From positions 1 to 11,513 of the forward strand of contig JAQVUQ010000047.1 in the NCBI GenBank assembly GCA_028699365.1: a DNA stretch of 11,513 nt, given 5' to 3'. Position 1 is the stretch's first letter. Each line of letters begins with the position of its first letter. Below the pieces are notes generated by a model that was not told the origin of the DNA, searched no databases, and was given only the letters and a program-made list of their open reading frames with translations. The position numbers were made by a program, and so were the translations under genes. The stretch is from UBA5359 sp028699365 [NCBI: bacterium] (GTDB lineage Bacteria > UBP13 > UBA5359). Below, in pieces: positions 6,100-11,513 of this stretch.

Positions 6100-7168
6100 C
6101 AAAACCGGTAAGACCGATGGTCCTTTCCGAATAGCCATGCTCCACGTCGACCTGCCGACTACCTCCAGAGGCGGTGTGGCCTGGCAGGTTCATTATCTAT
6201 CTAATGCCCTGGCGCGCCGTGGTCATGAGGTGACGGTTTTCGGCCTTGACGATCCTCCGGCCAACGCTTTATACGGCGCATGCAAAGTGTCGTTGCCGGA
6301 GCGGGTATACCGGAGCCGCCTGCTCCGGCTCTATCTCTTCTCGCTCTTTGCCGCCGGACAGGATTACTCCGGCTATGATTTGATTCACGCACACGGCGAC
6401 AACCACTTCTTCTTTACCAGAAATATACCGCTGCTGCGCACGTTCAACGGCACAGCTCTCAATGAAGCCTTGACCAGCACCTCGTTGAAACGTGCGCTGG
6501 TCCAGTTCAGTCTGTATCCGCTGGAGATACTTTCCGCCATAACTTCCGACAGGGCTGTAGGCATCTCCAGAGCCACCAACCGTTATCTGCCCTTTGTCAG
6601 GGAGGTGGTCTGCTGCGGTGTAGACCAGACCCTGTTTCATCCGGGTGAGAAGAGTGAACAGCCTTCGATACTCTTTGTCGGCACTCTTCACGGCAGAAAG
6701 AGAGGCGATCTGCTGGTTGAGGCTTTCAACAGGCTTGTCAGGCCTGCTGTCCCCCAGGCCGAACTCTGGATGGTCTGCGATGAGGAAACGGCCGGGGAAG
6801 GCATAAAGTGGTACGGCAGGGTATCCAGCCAGGTACTGGCCGGACTTTACCGTTCAGCCTGGGTTTTCTGTCTGCCCAGCCGTTACGAGGGCTTTGGGGT
6901 TCCATATATAGAATCTATGGCCTCCGGGACGCCGGCTGTGGCTACATACAATCCGGGCGCCTGCGAGGTGCTGGGACGGAATCGCTGGGGTATAGTCAGC
7001 CGGGATGCAGCGTTGGGAGAAACGCTGACAGGTCTGCTTATCGATAAGGCAAAGCGCAGGCGTCTGGCCGAATCAGGGCTGAAACGCGCCGCTTTCTTCT
7101 CCTGGGATAGAACGGCCGAACGCTACGAACGCATATACAGTCAGATGGTCAAAGGTGAAAAACGATGA
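6092..7168 (+). CDS. Glycosyltransferase, GT4 family (group 1)
   Basis: This 358-residue protein has a leading MPDKTGKTDG tail, then FRIAMLHVDLPTTSRGGVAW with the N-terminal glycine loop. LIHAHGDNHFF follows in the first half, a short linker VVCCGVDQTLFHPG, the donor half ILFVGTLHGRKRGDLLVEAF and the full EX7E motif E266-GFGVPYI-E274 with SMASGTPAV behind it. Function: NDP-sugar-dependent transfer to a lipid-linked glycan at the cytoplasmic face. The start is supported by GGGGAAGG (6076-6083) eight bases upstream. It overlaps the previous gene by 8 bp and the next by 4 bp (ATGA), so one mRNA with coupled translation is likely. Confidence 0.88.
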   Translation: MPDKTGKTDGPFRIAMLHVDLPTTSRGGVAWQVHYLSNALARRGHEVTVFGLDDPPANALYGACKVSLPERVYRSRLLRLYLFSLFAAGQDYSGYDLIHAHGDNHFFFTRNIPLLRTFNGTALNEALTSTSLKRALVQFSLYPLEILSAITSDRAVGISRATNRYLPFVREVVCCGVDQTLFHPGEKSEQPSILFVGTLHGRKRGDLLVEAFNRLVRPAVPQAELWMVCDEETAGEGIKWYGRVSSQVLAGLYRSAWVFCLPSRYEGFGVPYIESMASGTPAVATYNPGACEVLGRNRWGIVSRDAALGETLTGLLIDKAKRRRLAESGLKRAAFFSWDRTAERYERIYSQMVKGEKR

Positions 7169-8340
7169 AGACAATTCTCTTTCTTGACCATGTCAGCGTG
7201 CTGGGCGGAGGCGAGATAGTGCTGCTCAACCTGATACGCGGATTGGATAGCGCTAGTTATCGTACAGTGCTGGCTGTTCCTCCCGGTTTGCTGGCAGAGC
7301 GGGCCGCTGCGGCCGGGGCCGATATTGTGGAGATTAATCTGCCCGGTCTCTTCGATCTGCACAAGGAGGAGAGAAGCTGGACCAGCCTGTTAAAAGCAGG
7401 CAGGGATTATCTGCAGGCATTGAACTCTCTAGGCCGTATGTTGTCCCGGGTAAAACCGGATATACTGCATACCAACTCCAACAAGGCGCATATACTCAGC
7501 CGTGCCGCTGCCGTGAGAGGCATACCGGTTGTCTGGCATATGCACGATCTGCTGGCCCCGGAGTTCTTTACCCGGCAGCAGGCAAGGTTACTGCTCTACA
7601 ACGCCCGCCGCTACGCATCACGAATTATCGCCGTTTCTCAGTCTGTAAGCGTACCCCTGATAGACGGAGGAGTATCCCCGGACAGCATACGCGTCGTTTA
7701 CAACGGCTGTGCCGATAATAGGGGTCAACTCTTTACACTTGACACATGTGTCAAGTGTAAAGAGTTGACCCCATGGTTCGAGCCCGGGCGTTTCAAGCAT
7801 GTTATCGGCATGGCGGGGCGCATATCTCCGTGGAAGGGGCAGAATATCTTCCTGGAAGCCGCTTCGCGACTGAGAAGAGAGGATATTCTGTTTCCCGTTA
7901 TCGGAGGAGTTCTGTTCGGCGAAGATGATTACCTTCGACGTCTTCAGGAGATGACCTCGGAATTGAGATTGGAAGAACAGGTTCTGTTTACGGGATATCT
8001 TCCCGATATGTCCTCCGTCTACAGTTCGCTTGATATTTCCGTCCATGCCTCCATCCTGCCTGAACCGTTCGGACTGGTGGTGGCTGAAAGTATGCTGGCG
8101 GGGTGTCCCGTGATAGCCTCCGATTCCGGCGGGCCTGCCGAAATGATCGCTGACGGGGTAGACGGACTGCTCTTCAGGACCGGCGATCCCGGGTCCCTGG
8201 CAGAGCAGATGTCGTGGATGCTTAATCACCCGGATGAGGCCGGGGATATGGGAGAGAACGGGCGCCGAACGGCTTTAAATCGTTTCACGGTCGACAGGAT
8301 GGTGGCCGATATAGAAAAAATCTATGGTGAATTACTCTAA
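7165..8340 (+). CDS. Glycosyltransferase, GT4 family, carrying an in-frame palindrome-encoded insert
   Basis: This is a 391-residue GT-B protein. MKTILFLDHVSVLGGGEIVL holds the glycine-rich N-terminal loop, DILHTNSNKAHILSRAAA and VVWHMHD follow, and the linker IRVVYNG is at about residues 176-182. The donor half is VIGMAGRISPWKGQNIFLEA and GYLPDM, with the EX7E motif E300-PFGLVVA-E308 and SMLAGCPVIASDSGG. Residues 186-203 (codons 7720-7773) are coded by a perfect palindrome and have no family counterpart that I recognise. Deleting them leaves YNGCADN-WFEPGRF, a natural GT4 linker, and a 373-residue protein. The insert lies between the two Rossmann domains, where extra residues are best tolerated, so the enzyme is probably still functional. 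The start has AAAGGTGA (7150-7157) upstream and an ATGA overlap with the previous gene. Confidence 0.88.
   Translation: MKTILFLDHVSVLGGGEIVLLNLIRGLDSASYRTVLAVPPGLLAERAAAAGADIVEINLPGLFDLHKEERSWTSLLKAGRDYLQALNSLGRMLSRVKPDILHTNSNKAHILSRAAAVRGIPVVWHMHDLLAPEFFTRQQARLLLYNARRYASRIIAVSQSVSVPLIDGGVSPDSIRVVYNGCADNRGQLFTLDTCVKCKELTPWFEPGRFKHVIGMAGRISPWKGQNIFLEAASRLRREDILFPVIGGVLFGEDDYLRRLQEMTSELRLEEQVLFTGYLPDMSSVYSSLDISVHASILPEPFGLVVAESMLAGCPVIASDSGGPAEMIADGVDGLLFRTGDPGSLAEQMSWMLNHPDEAGDMGENGRRTALNRFTVDRMVADIEKIYGELL
7721..7772 (+). repeat. 52-bp perfect palindrome inserted in frame in a glycosyltransferase gene
   Basis: GGGGTCAACTCTTTACACTT plus GACACA (7721-7746) is followed at once by its exact reverse complement (7747-7772), giving 26-bp arms with no loop. 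Of the three frames across it on the coding strand, two hit TGA; the gene uses the only open one. With one base on each side it makes exactly 18 codons. By symmetry the other strand reads the same peptide core (QLFTLDTCVKCKEL). Its style recalls REP-like palindromes and the protein-coding Rickettsia palindromic elements; homology to either is not shown. Confidence 0.9.
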
Positions 8341-8355
8341 TGCGGAACCCGCATT
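8339..8355 (+). other. Small hairpin after the third overlapping GT4 gene
   Basis: AATGCGG (8339-8345) pairs with CCGCATT (8349-8355) around AAC. It begins in the stop codon of the upstream gene and lies in the 40-base gap before the TTG-started GT4 gene. There is no T-run. It could modulate coupling between the two genes; no function is proven. Confidence 0.3.
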
Positions 8356-8380
8356 CAGCATTTGAAAGAGGTGATCGATC

Positions 8381-9592
8381 TTGCGGATAATGATGCTGGG
8401 AGATGCCGTCTATCCTGATAAAGTCGGAGGCAGTTGGCGTTTTCTGCATGATATGGCTGAAGGGCTCTCGTCCCGCGGGCACAGAGTCGACGTCCTGGTG
8501 CCTAAAGCGTCTCCCGGTCTGCCTGAGAGACAGCTCCTGGACGGATTTACGCTTTGGCGCTATGGCGGCGGTGATAAAAGCTCGCTGAGCCAGTTGCGTC
8601 TGGCCATGGCTCTGCGGCGACTGATGCAGGATCTGGGCAAAGAGCAATGGGATCTCATCAACTATCATTTTGCCTGGCCGGCTGCCGCATCCATCCCTAT
8701 GCCTGAAGCATCCCTGATGAGCGTGCCTCTGGTGTATACTTTCCAGGGGCCGTGGTGTGAGGAGTACATCGCCACTCTCAGGGGATCCGGCGTGAAGCCG
8801 TGGCAGAACGCCAGGGTGCAGGTTTCATATCGCTTGCGCCGGGCTATGGAGGGCAGAATCCTCAGGCGTTGCCGGCACGTAATGGTCCTTAGCAATTTTT
8901 CCAGAGAGACTATGCGCCGTATACACGGGCCCGGCCTGAACGTTACGGTTATGAAGGGCGGGATAAAACCGGAATCAACCGCTGTACATCTTACCAGATA
9001 CGAGGCCAGACGCCGCCTGGGATTGGTTGCAGACGGCAGAATCGTCTTTACCGTCAGGCGATTGTCTCCCAGGATGGGGCTTGATCTTCTTATCGAATCG
9101 ATGATGCTTTTACATCGCCGGCTACCGGACGCACGCCTGATCATCGGCGGCCGAGGCGAAAGCCAGTCCGAGTTGCAGCGACTGATATCCGGGCACGGGC
9201 TGGATAGTATAGCCCGGTTGGAAGGCTTCATTCCTGAAGAGAAGCTGGCGCTCTATCTGCGGGCGTCAGATCTTGTGGTCATGCCTTCTCTGGAGCTTGA
9301 AGGCTTCGGTCTGGTTTCACTCCAGGCTATGATGAACGGCACTCCGGTAATGGGAACACCGATCGGAGGCAACAGGGAACTTATAGGCTCGCTTGATAGT
9401 CGCCTGCTGTTCCGCGGACTCACTCCCGGGGCACTGGCAGACGGTATGGTGAACTTTTTCTCCCATCGTGATAATTATCCCTCTTCCGAAGACGTGCTGG
9501 ATTTCTATACGCATAATTATGATTGGGATATAGTCCTGGACGATTGGGAGAGCGCCATGAAAGCTATTGCTGTTTCTTCAAGCACGGAGTAG
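8381..9592 (+). CDS. Glycosyltransferase, GT4 family (group 1), TTG start
   Basis: This 403-residue GT-B protein starts MRIMMLGDAVYPDKVGGSWR and continues with LINYHFAWPAAA, VYTFQGPW and HVMVLSNFSRETM. The donor half has IVFTVRRLSPRMGLDLLIES, a pattern typical of one GT4 subgroup, then ARLIIGGRGES and the active-site stretch E307-GFGLVSL-Q315. The second Glu of EX7E is replaced by Gln; the first, which usually contacts the donor, is kept. Activity is likely but could differ from its neighbours. The start is TTG 8381: AAGAGGTGAT (8367-8376) is well placed for it, whereas ATG 8390 would be too far. The gene begins 40 bases after the previous stop and is followed by a repeat-filled gap, so it probably ends this transcription unit. 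Confidence 0.86.
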   Translation: MRIMMLGDAVYPDKVGGSWRFLHDMAEGLSSRGHRVDVLVPKASPGLPERQLLDGFTLWRYGGGDKSSLSQLRLAMALRRLMQDLGKEQWDLINYHFAWPAAASIPMPEASLMSVPLVYTFQGPWCEEYIATLRGSGVKPWQNARVQVSYRLRRAMEGRILRRCRHVMVLSNFSRETMRRIHGPGLNVTVMKGGIKPESTAVHLTRYEARRRLGLVADGRIVFTVRRLSPRMGLDLLIESMMLLHRRLPDARLIIGGRGESQSELQRLISGHGLDSIARLEGFIPEEKLALYLRASDLVVMPSLELEGFGLVSLQAMMNGTPVMGTPIGGNRELIGSLDSRLLFRGLTPGALADGMVNFFSHRDNYPSSEDVLDFYTHNYDWDIVLDDWESAMKAIAVSSSTE

Positions 9593-9600
9593 TCTGAAGC

Positions 9601-9786
9601 TTTTTAGACTGAAGACTGAAGTAGAACGCTCAGGCAAATAAGGCTGAAGCTTTTAAGACTGAAGACTGAAGTAGAACGCTCAGGCAAATAAGGCTGAAGC
9701 TTTTAAGACTGAAGACTGAAGTAGAACGCTCAGGCAAATAAGGCTGAAGCTTTTAAGGCTGAAGACTGAAGTAGAACGCTCAGGCA
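9601..9786 (+). repeat. 50-bp tandem repeat array, about 3.7 copies, made of amplified element arms
   Basis: Units start at 9601, 9651, 9701 and 9751. Units 2 and 3 are identical, unit 1 differs at one base (TTTTTAGACT versus TTTTAAGACT) and unit 4 is partial, diverging after CAGGCA at 9786. Each unit carries ACTGAAG heptamers and GTAGAACGCTCAGGCA, the left arm of the element that follows, so the array looks like repeated duplication of that arm. Along with the element at 9755-9889 it fills most of the 395-base gap 9593-9987; no gene is seen in the gap. Confidence 0.85.
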
Positions 9787-9889
9787 CGAACTGATAGCCT
9801 TAGTTAAGGCTGAAAAGTAAGCCTGGATAAAAGACCATAGGAATTTGCCTGAGCGTAAACTCCTTCAGCCTTCAGTCTTCAGCCTTCAG
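9755..9889 (+). repeat. About 135-bp inverted-repeat (MITE-like) element, copy B
   Basis: The left arm AAGGCTGAAGACTGAAG then GAACGCTCAGGCA (9755-9786) is matched in reverse by the right arm TGCCTGAGCGTAAAC plus CCTTCAG/CCTTCAG/TCTTCAG/CCTTCAG heptamers (9846-9889). Inner stems pair AGCCTTA (9796-9802) with TAAGGCT (9805-9811), or alternatively AGGCT (9807-9811) with AGCCT (9820-9824). Copy A at 4780-4914 has the same architecture, orientation and near-identical size. It carries no coding sequence. Confidence 0.7.
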
Positions 9890-9927
9890 ACTATCTTAGC
9901 CCGGATTTCAGCCTGGCGGAACGCTGT

Positions 9928-9943
9928 TGGCACAAATTCTGCA
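9928..9943 (+). promoter_or_regulatory. Sigma-54 (RpoN) promoter, strong match
   Basis: TGGCACAAATTCTGCA fits TGGCACG-N4-TTGCA at 14 bases or more, counting the free positions. It has the invariant GG (9929-9930) and GC (9941-9942) separated by exactly ten bases. Transcription would start near 9954, about 34 bases before ATG 9988. Sigma-54 promoters need an enhancer-binding activator, whose site may lie upstream, within or beyond the repeat array. Sigma-54 control of exopolysaccharide and PEP-CTERM loci is known in other bacteria; applying it here is inference. Confidence 0.7.
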
Positions 9944-9987
9944 TTTTCCCCCGTTAACCCGTTGTGCCGGAGGAGGAACCTGCTTAG

Positions 9988-10371
9988 ATGGCGCTGGATA
10001 AACTGATGATGCTCAAAGACGAAAATGTGCAGCTCTTCCTGACGGAAACGGCCAATTCTCTGGTTAAGCTGGACCTGATAATATACTTCCATGACAAGCC
10101 GTCCTCATGGCATAGCCTGGAAGAGATATCGGTCTTTATGGGCAGAAGCATAGAGGCACTCGATTCTGAACTGGAAGAACTGGTAATAAAGGGAATAATC
10201 GAAAAGAACGTTGCTGGACAGGGCAGACGAATGATCTACCGTTACGGCGGTGACGAGGCCGTCAGAAGGACGGTGGAGGGCTTTATCTGCTCTTACAACG
10301 ACTATATCGAGAGACTCAAGATTATCTGCACTTTGCTGAAGAATGATTCGGCCGTAAAGAACGCAGTATAA
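9988..10371 (+). CDS. Small winged-helix-like protein, possible locus regulator
   Basis: This 127-residue protein is predicted soluble, with no signal peptide. A first helix (about 18-35, NSLVKLDLIIYFHDKP) is followed by HSLEEISVFMGRSIEALDSELEELVIKGIIEKN (about 42-74), which has the spacing of a helix-turn-helix: 'SLEEIS' positioning helix, 'SIEALDSELEELVIKGII' recognition helix. A short wing follows, with GRRMIYRYGG (79-88). The C-terminal part (95-120) is helical and could mediate dimerisation. The likely role is DNA binding and control of the glycan genes. The fold is inferred from pattern, and protein-protein adaptor wHTH domains look alike. GGAGGAGG (9969-9976) gives a strong ribosome site. 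It is the first gene after the sigma-54 promoter, 21 bases ahead of the initiating sugar transferase. Confidence 0.6.
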   Translation: MALDKLMMLKDENVQLFLTETANSLVKLDLIIYFHDKPSSWHSLEEISVFMGRSIEALDSELEELVIKGIIEKNVAGQGRRMIYRYGGDEAVRRTVEGFICSYNDYIERLKIICTLLKNDSAVKNAV

Positions 10372-10392
10372 CTACTGAATAAGAGGTCGATT

Positions 10393-11061
10393 ATGGAGGA
10401 AATACCGGTACAGGATAAGGAAATATGGGACGATCTGATCGGAGACAGCAGAGAGAATGCAGGCTACAGCCGGGCCAAGCGTCTGCTGGATCTGTTACTG
10501 TCGACATCCGTGCTGCTGCTGTTCTCTCCGCTGATGCTGCTGACGGTTCTGACTATATATCTGGAGGACAGAGGGCCGATACTTTACCGTCAGACAAGAG
10601 TGGGGATGAACGGCAGGTTCTTCAACATATTGAAGTTCAGATCCATGGTGCCGGATGCGGATATGCGTCTGCATGAGGTAAGCCATCTCAACGAGCTTGA
10701 CGGCCCGGTATTCAAGATACGTAACGATCCCCGCATTACCGGTGTGGGACGCATTATAAGGAAATTGAGCATAGATGAACTGCCGCAACTGTTCAACGTT
10801 CTCAAGGGGGAGATGAGCCTGGTAGGTCCCCGCCCGCCGTTGCCGTCAGAAGTTGAACAGTATGAGGACTGGCAACTGCGGCGTCTCAGCGTCATGCCGG
10901 GCATCACCTGTATCTGGCAGATAAGCGGCCGTAATGAACTCAACTTCGATGACTGGGTGCGTCTGGATTTGCAATACATCGATAACCAGTCGATCTGGCA
11001 GGACTTCAAAATACTCCTTCTAACATTGCCGGCCGTAATACGCGGCCGGGGGGCTTACTAA
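10393..11061 (+). CDS. Undecaprenyl-phosphate glycosyl-1-phosphate transferase (bacterial sugar transferase, monoPGT)
   Basis: This 222-residue protein catalyses the first membrane step: transfer of a sugar 1-phosphate from an NDP-sugar to undecaprenyl phosphate. A ~28-residue acidic N-terminus is followed by KRLLDLLLSTSVLLLFSPLMLL (29-50), a re-entrant membrane helix with the helix-breaking Ser45-Pro46. Next come GPILYRQTRVGMNGRFF, the KFRSM motif (81-85), the catalytic Asp128-Glu129 in SIDELPQLFNVLKGEMSLVGPRP, and a C-terminal PGITCIWQISGRNEL...DLQYI. It is the short PglC/catalytic-domain form and lacks the four extra N-terminal membrane helices of WcaJ/WbaP. The family is Bac_transf (PF02397). 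AAGAGGT upstream (10381-10387) supports ATG 10393. It probably forms an operon with the wHTH gene. The sugar (for example glucose, galactose or a diamino sugar) cannot be told. Confidence 0.93.
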   Translation: MEEIPVQDKEIWDDLIGDSRENAGYSRAKRLLDLLLSTSVLLLFSPLMLLTVLTIYLEDRGPILYRQTRVGMNGRFFNILKFRSMVPDADMRLHEVSHLNELDGPVFKIRNDPRITGVGRIIRKLSIDELPQLFNVLKGEMSLVGPRPPLPSEVEQYEDWQLRRLSVMPGITCIWQISGRNELNFDDWVRLDLQYIDNQSIWQDFKILLLTLPAVIRGRGAY

Positions 11062-11082
11062 ACTTCTGTCCGTTTGGGAGCC

Positions 11083-11106
11083 AGGCACAAAGGCACAAAG
11101 GCACAG
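11083..11106 (+). repeat. Octanucleotide array AGGCACAA x3
   Basis: Units are AGGCACAA, AGGCACAA and AGGCACAG. The array lies in the 149-base gap between the sugar transferase and the secreted protein. It is yet another short tandem type at a gene junction, with period 8 rather than 7. The flanks carry CCAGG on both sides (11081-11085 and 11112-11116). The rest of the gap shows only a small stem (AGATAG 11171-11176 with CTATCT 11184-11189) and no convincing promoter. Confidence 0.6.
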
Positions 11107-11210
11107 AGGGGCCAGGTCCGTTCCTTGGGTATGTTTAGCAGGTTAATTATCGCCGCATGTAGAATAGAATAGATAGGTAAAGTCTATCTGTCTTACTAGG
11201 GGGAAGGCGC

Positions 11211-11513
11211 ATGCGGTATTTAAAATCGTGTCTGTTTGCTGTCTTGTTTGTTGTGGTAACCAGGATGCCTATGGAAGCTGCCGGGGTAGCGGTTGGCGGT
11301 TCGGTCAGCAACCAGGCAAGCATTTCTTACGCTTCGGAGAGCGGGACGCCGTATTCGTCGGTATCCAATACCGTAGCTACAAGCGTGCTCCAGGGATACG
11401 GCGTGACACTGGTGCCGGAGAAGACCGCGGCGGATGTGCAGGCCGGCGGCGAAACGCTGCTCGGGTTCAGCCTTACCAATACCGGCAACGGCTCCGATAG
11501 TTTCAGCCTGACA
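11211..11513 (+). CDS. Secreted DUF11-like repeat protein, N-terminal part (cut by window end)
   Basis: The frame is open from ATG 11211 to the window end (101 codons, incomplete). MRYLKSCLFAVLFVVV is a Sec signal peptide, with likely cleavage near MEAA|G at residue 24. The mature part starts with SVSNQASISYASESGTPYSSVSNTVATSVLQ, the 'N.A.isY...G....v.SN.v.t.V' pattern of proteins that carry DUF11 or similar Ig-like modules. GYGVTLVPEKTAADVQAGGETLLGFSLTNTGNGSDSFSL follows, the start of a DUF11-type beta-sandwich. It is probably an exported or cell-surface protein made of repeated modules, possibly retained in the polymer. AGGGGG/AAGG (11198-11207) provides the ribosome site. Total length and C-terminal anchor are outside the window. 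The open frame at 11228-11500 is a shadow of this gene. Confidence 0.8.
   Translation, partial: MRYLKSCLFAVLFVVVTRMPMEAAGVAVGGSVSNQASISYASESGTPYSSVSNTVATSVLQGYGVTLVPEKTAADVQAGGETLLGFSLTNTGNGSDSFSLT

Noticed and set aside
7618-8229. Minus-strand open frame sharing the palindrome peptide
   Set aside because: The shared peptide is only a consequence of the perfect palindrome. The rest of the frame is antisense to a well-supported GT4 gene.
9601-9786. CRISPR array
   Set aside because: The 50-bp units are contiguous tandem copies with no unique spacers between them, and no cas gene is present.
11029-11049. CCGGCCG/CGGCCGG stem at the end of the sugar transferase gene as a terminator
   Set aside because: The 7-bp stem has a 7-base loop, lies wholly inside the coding region and has no T-tract after it.
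11125-11139. Sigma-54-like TGGGTATGTTTAGCA before the secreted protein gene
   Set aside because: The GG-to-GC spacing is one base short and flanking consensus bases are missing.
11228-11500. Open frame of 90 codons on the + strand
   Set aside because: It is out of frame with the signal peptide and DUF11-like sequence starting at ATG 11211, which has a proper ribosome site, and its product is Gly/Arg-rich without pattern.

Overview
The window is a dense stretch of a bacterial exopolysaccharide or surface-glycan biosynthesis locus. All recognised genes lie on the + strand. They are tightly packed, with several 4-8 bp stop/start overlaps and good Shine-Dalgarno sites. The mix of an undecaprenyl-phosphate glycosyl-1-phosphate transferase, a Wzy/WaaL-type membrane protein, a GT39-type membrane glycosyltransferase and five GT4 enzymes suggests a Gram-negative-type bacterium, probably from an environmental lineage. 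The phylum cannot be fixed from this sequence. No exosortase, PEP-CTERM protein, Wzx flippase, Wzz/Wzc export protein or transposase gene is visible here.

Layout. (1) 1-434: the C-terminal end of a probable secreted glycoside-hydrolase-like protein, whose last ~35 residues are encoded by short tandem repeats. (2) 436-1545: a GT4 glycosyltransferase. (3) 1546-1781: a spacer with a possible sigma-54-like promoter, a strong ribosome site followed by a 29-codon mini-ORF, a heptanucleotide array and a hairpin. (4) 1782-4798: a GT39/PMT-like membrane glycosyltransferase overlapping an O-antigen ligase/polymerase-like gene. (5) 4780-4914: a ~135-bp element with inverted-repeat arms, which supplies the 3' end of the ligase gene. 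(6) 4939-8340: three overlapping GT4 genes, the third carrying an in-frame 52-bp perfect palindrome. (7) 8381-9592: a fifth GT4 gene starting at TTG. (8) 9593-9987: a 50-bp tandem array fused to a second ~135-bp element, then a very good sigma-54 promoter match. (9) 9988-11061: a small winged-helix-like protein and the initiating sugar-phosphate transferase. (10) 11211-end: the start of a secreted DUF11-like repeat protein, cut by the window edge.

How the genes fit together (inference from families): the 10393 protein would load the first sugar phosphate onto undecaprenyl phosphate. The five GT4 enzymes would extend the repeat unit from nucleotide sugars on the cytoplasmic face. The GT39-like protein would add a sugar from a lipid-linked donor on the outer face of the membrane. 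The Wzy/WaaL-like protein would polymerise or ligate the product. The 9988 protein is a candidate local regulator in the apparently sigma-54-driven operon.

The most unusual aspect is the repeat load. Seven-base tandem arrays of at least three sequence types sit at gene junctions. Three of them directly abut perfect hairpins, and two form the 3' coding ends of genes. A 52-bp perfect palindrome is carried in frame in the interdomain linker of a glycosyltransferase.
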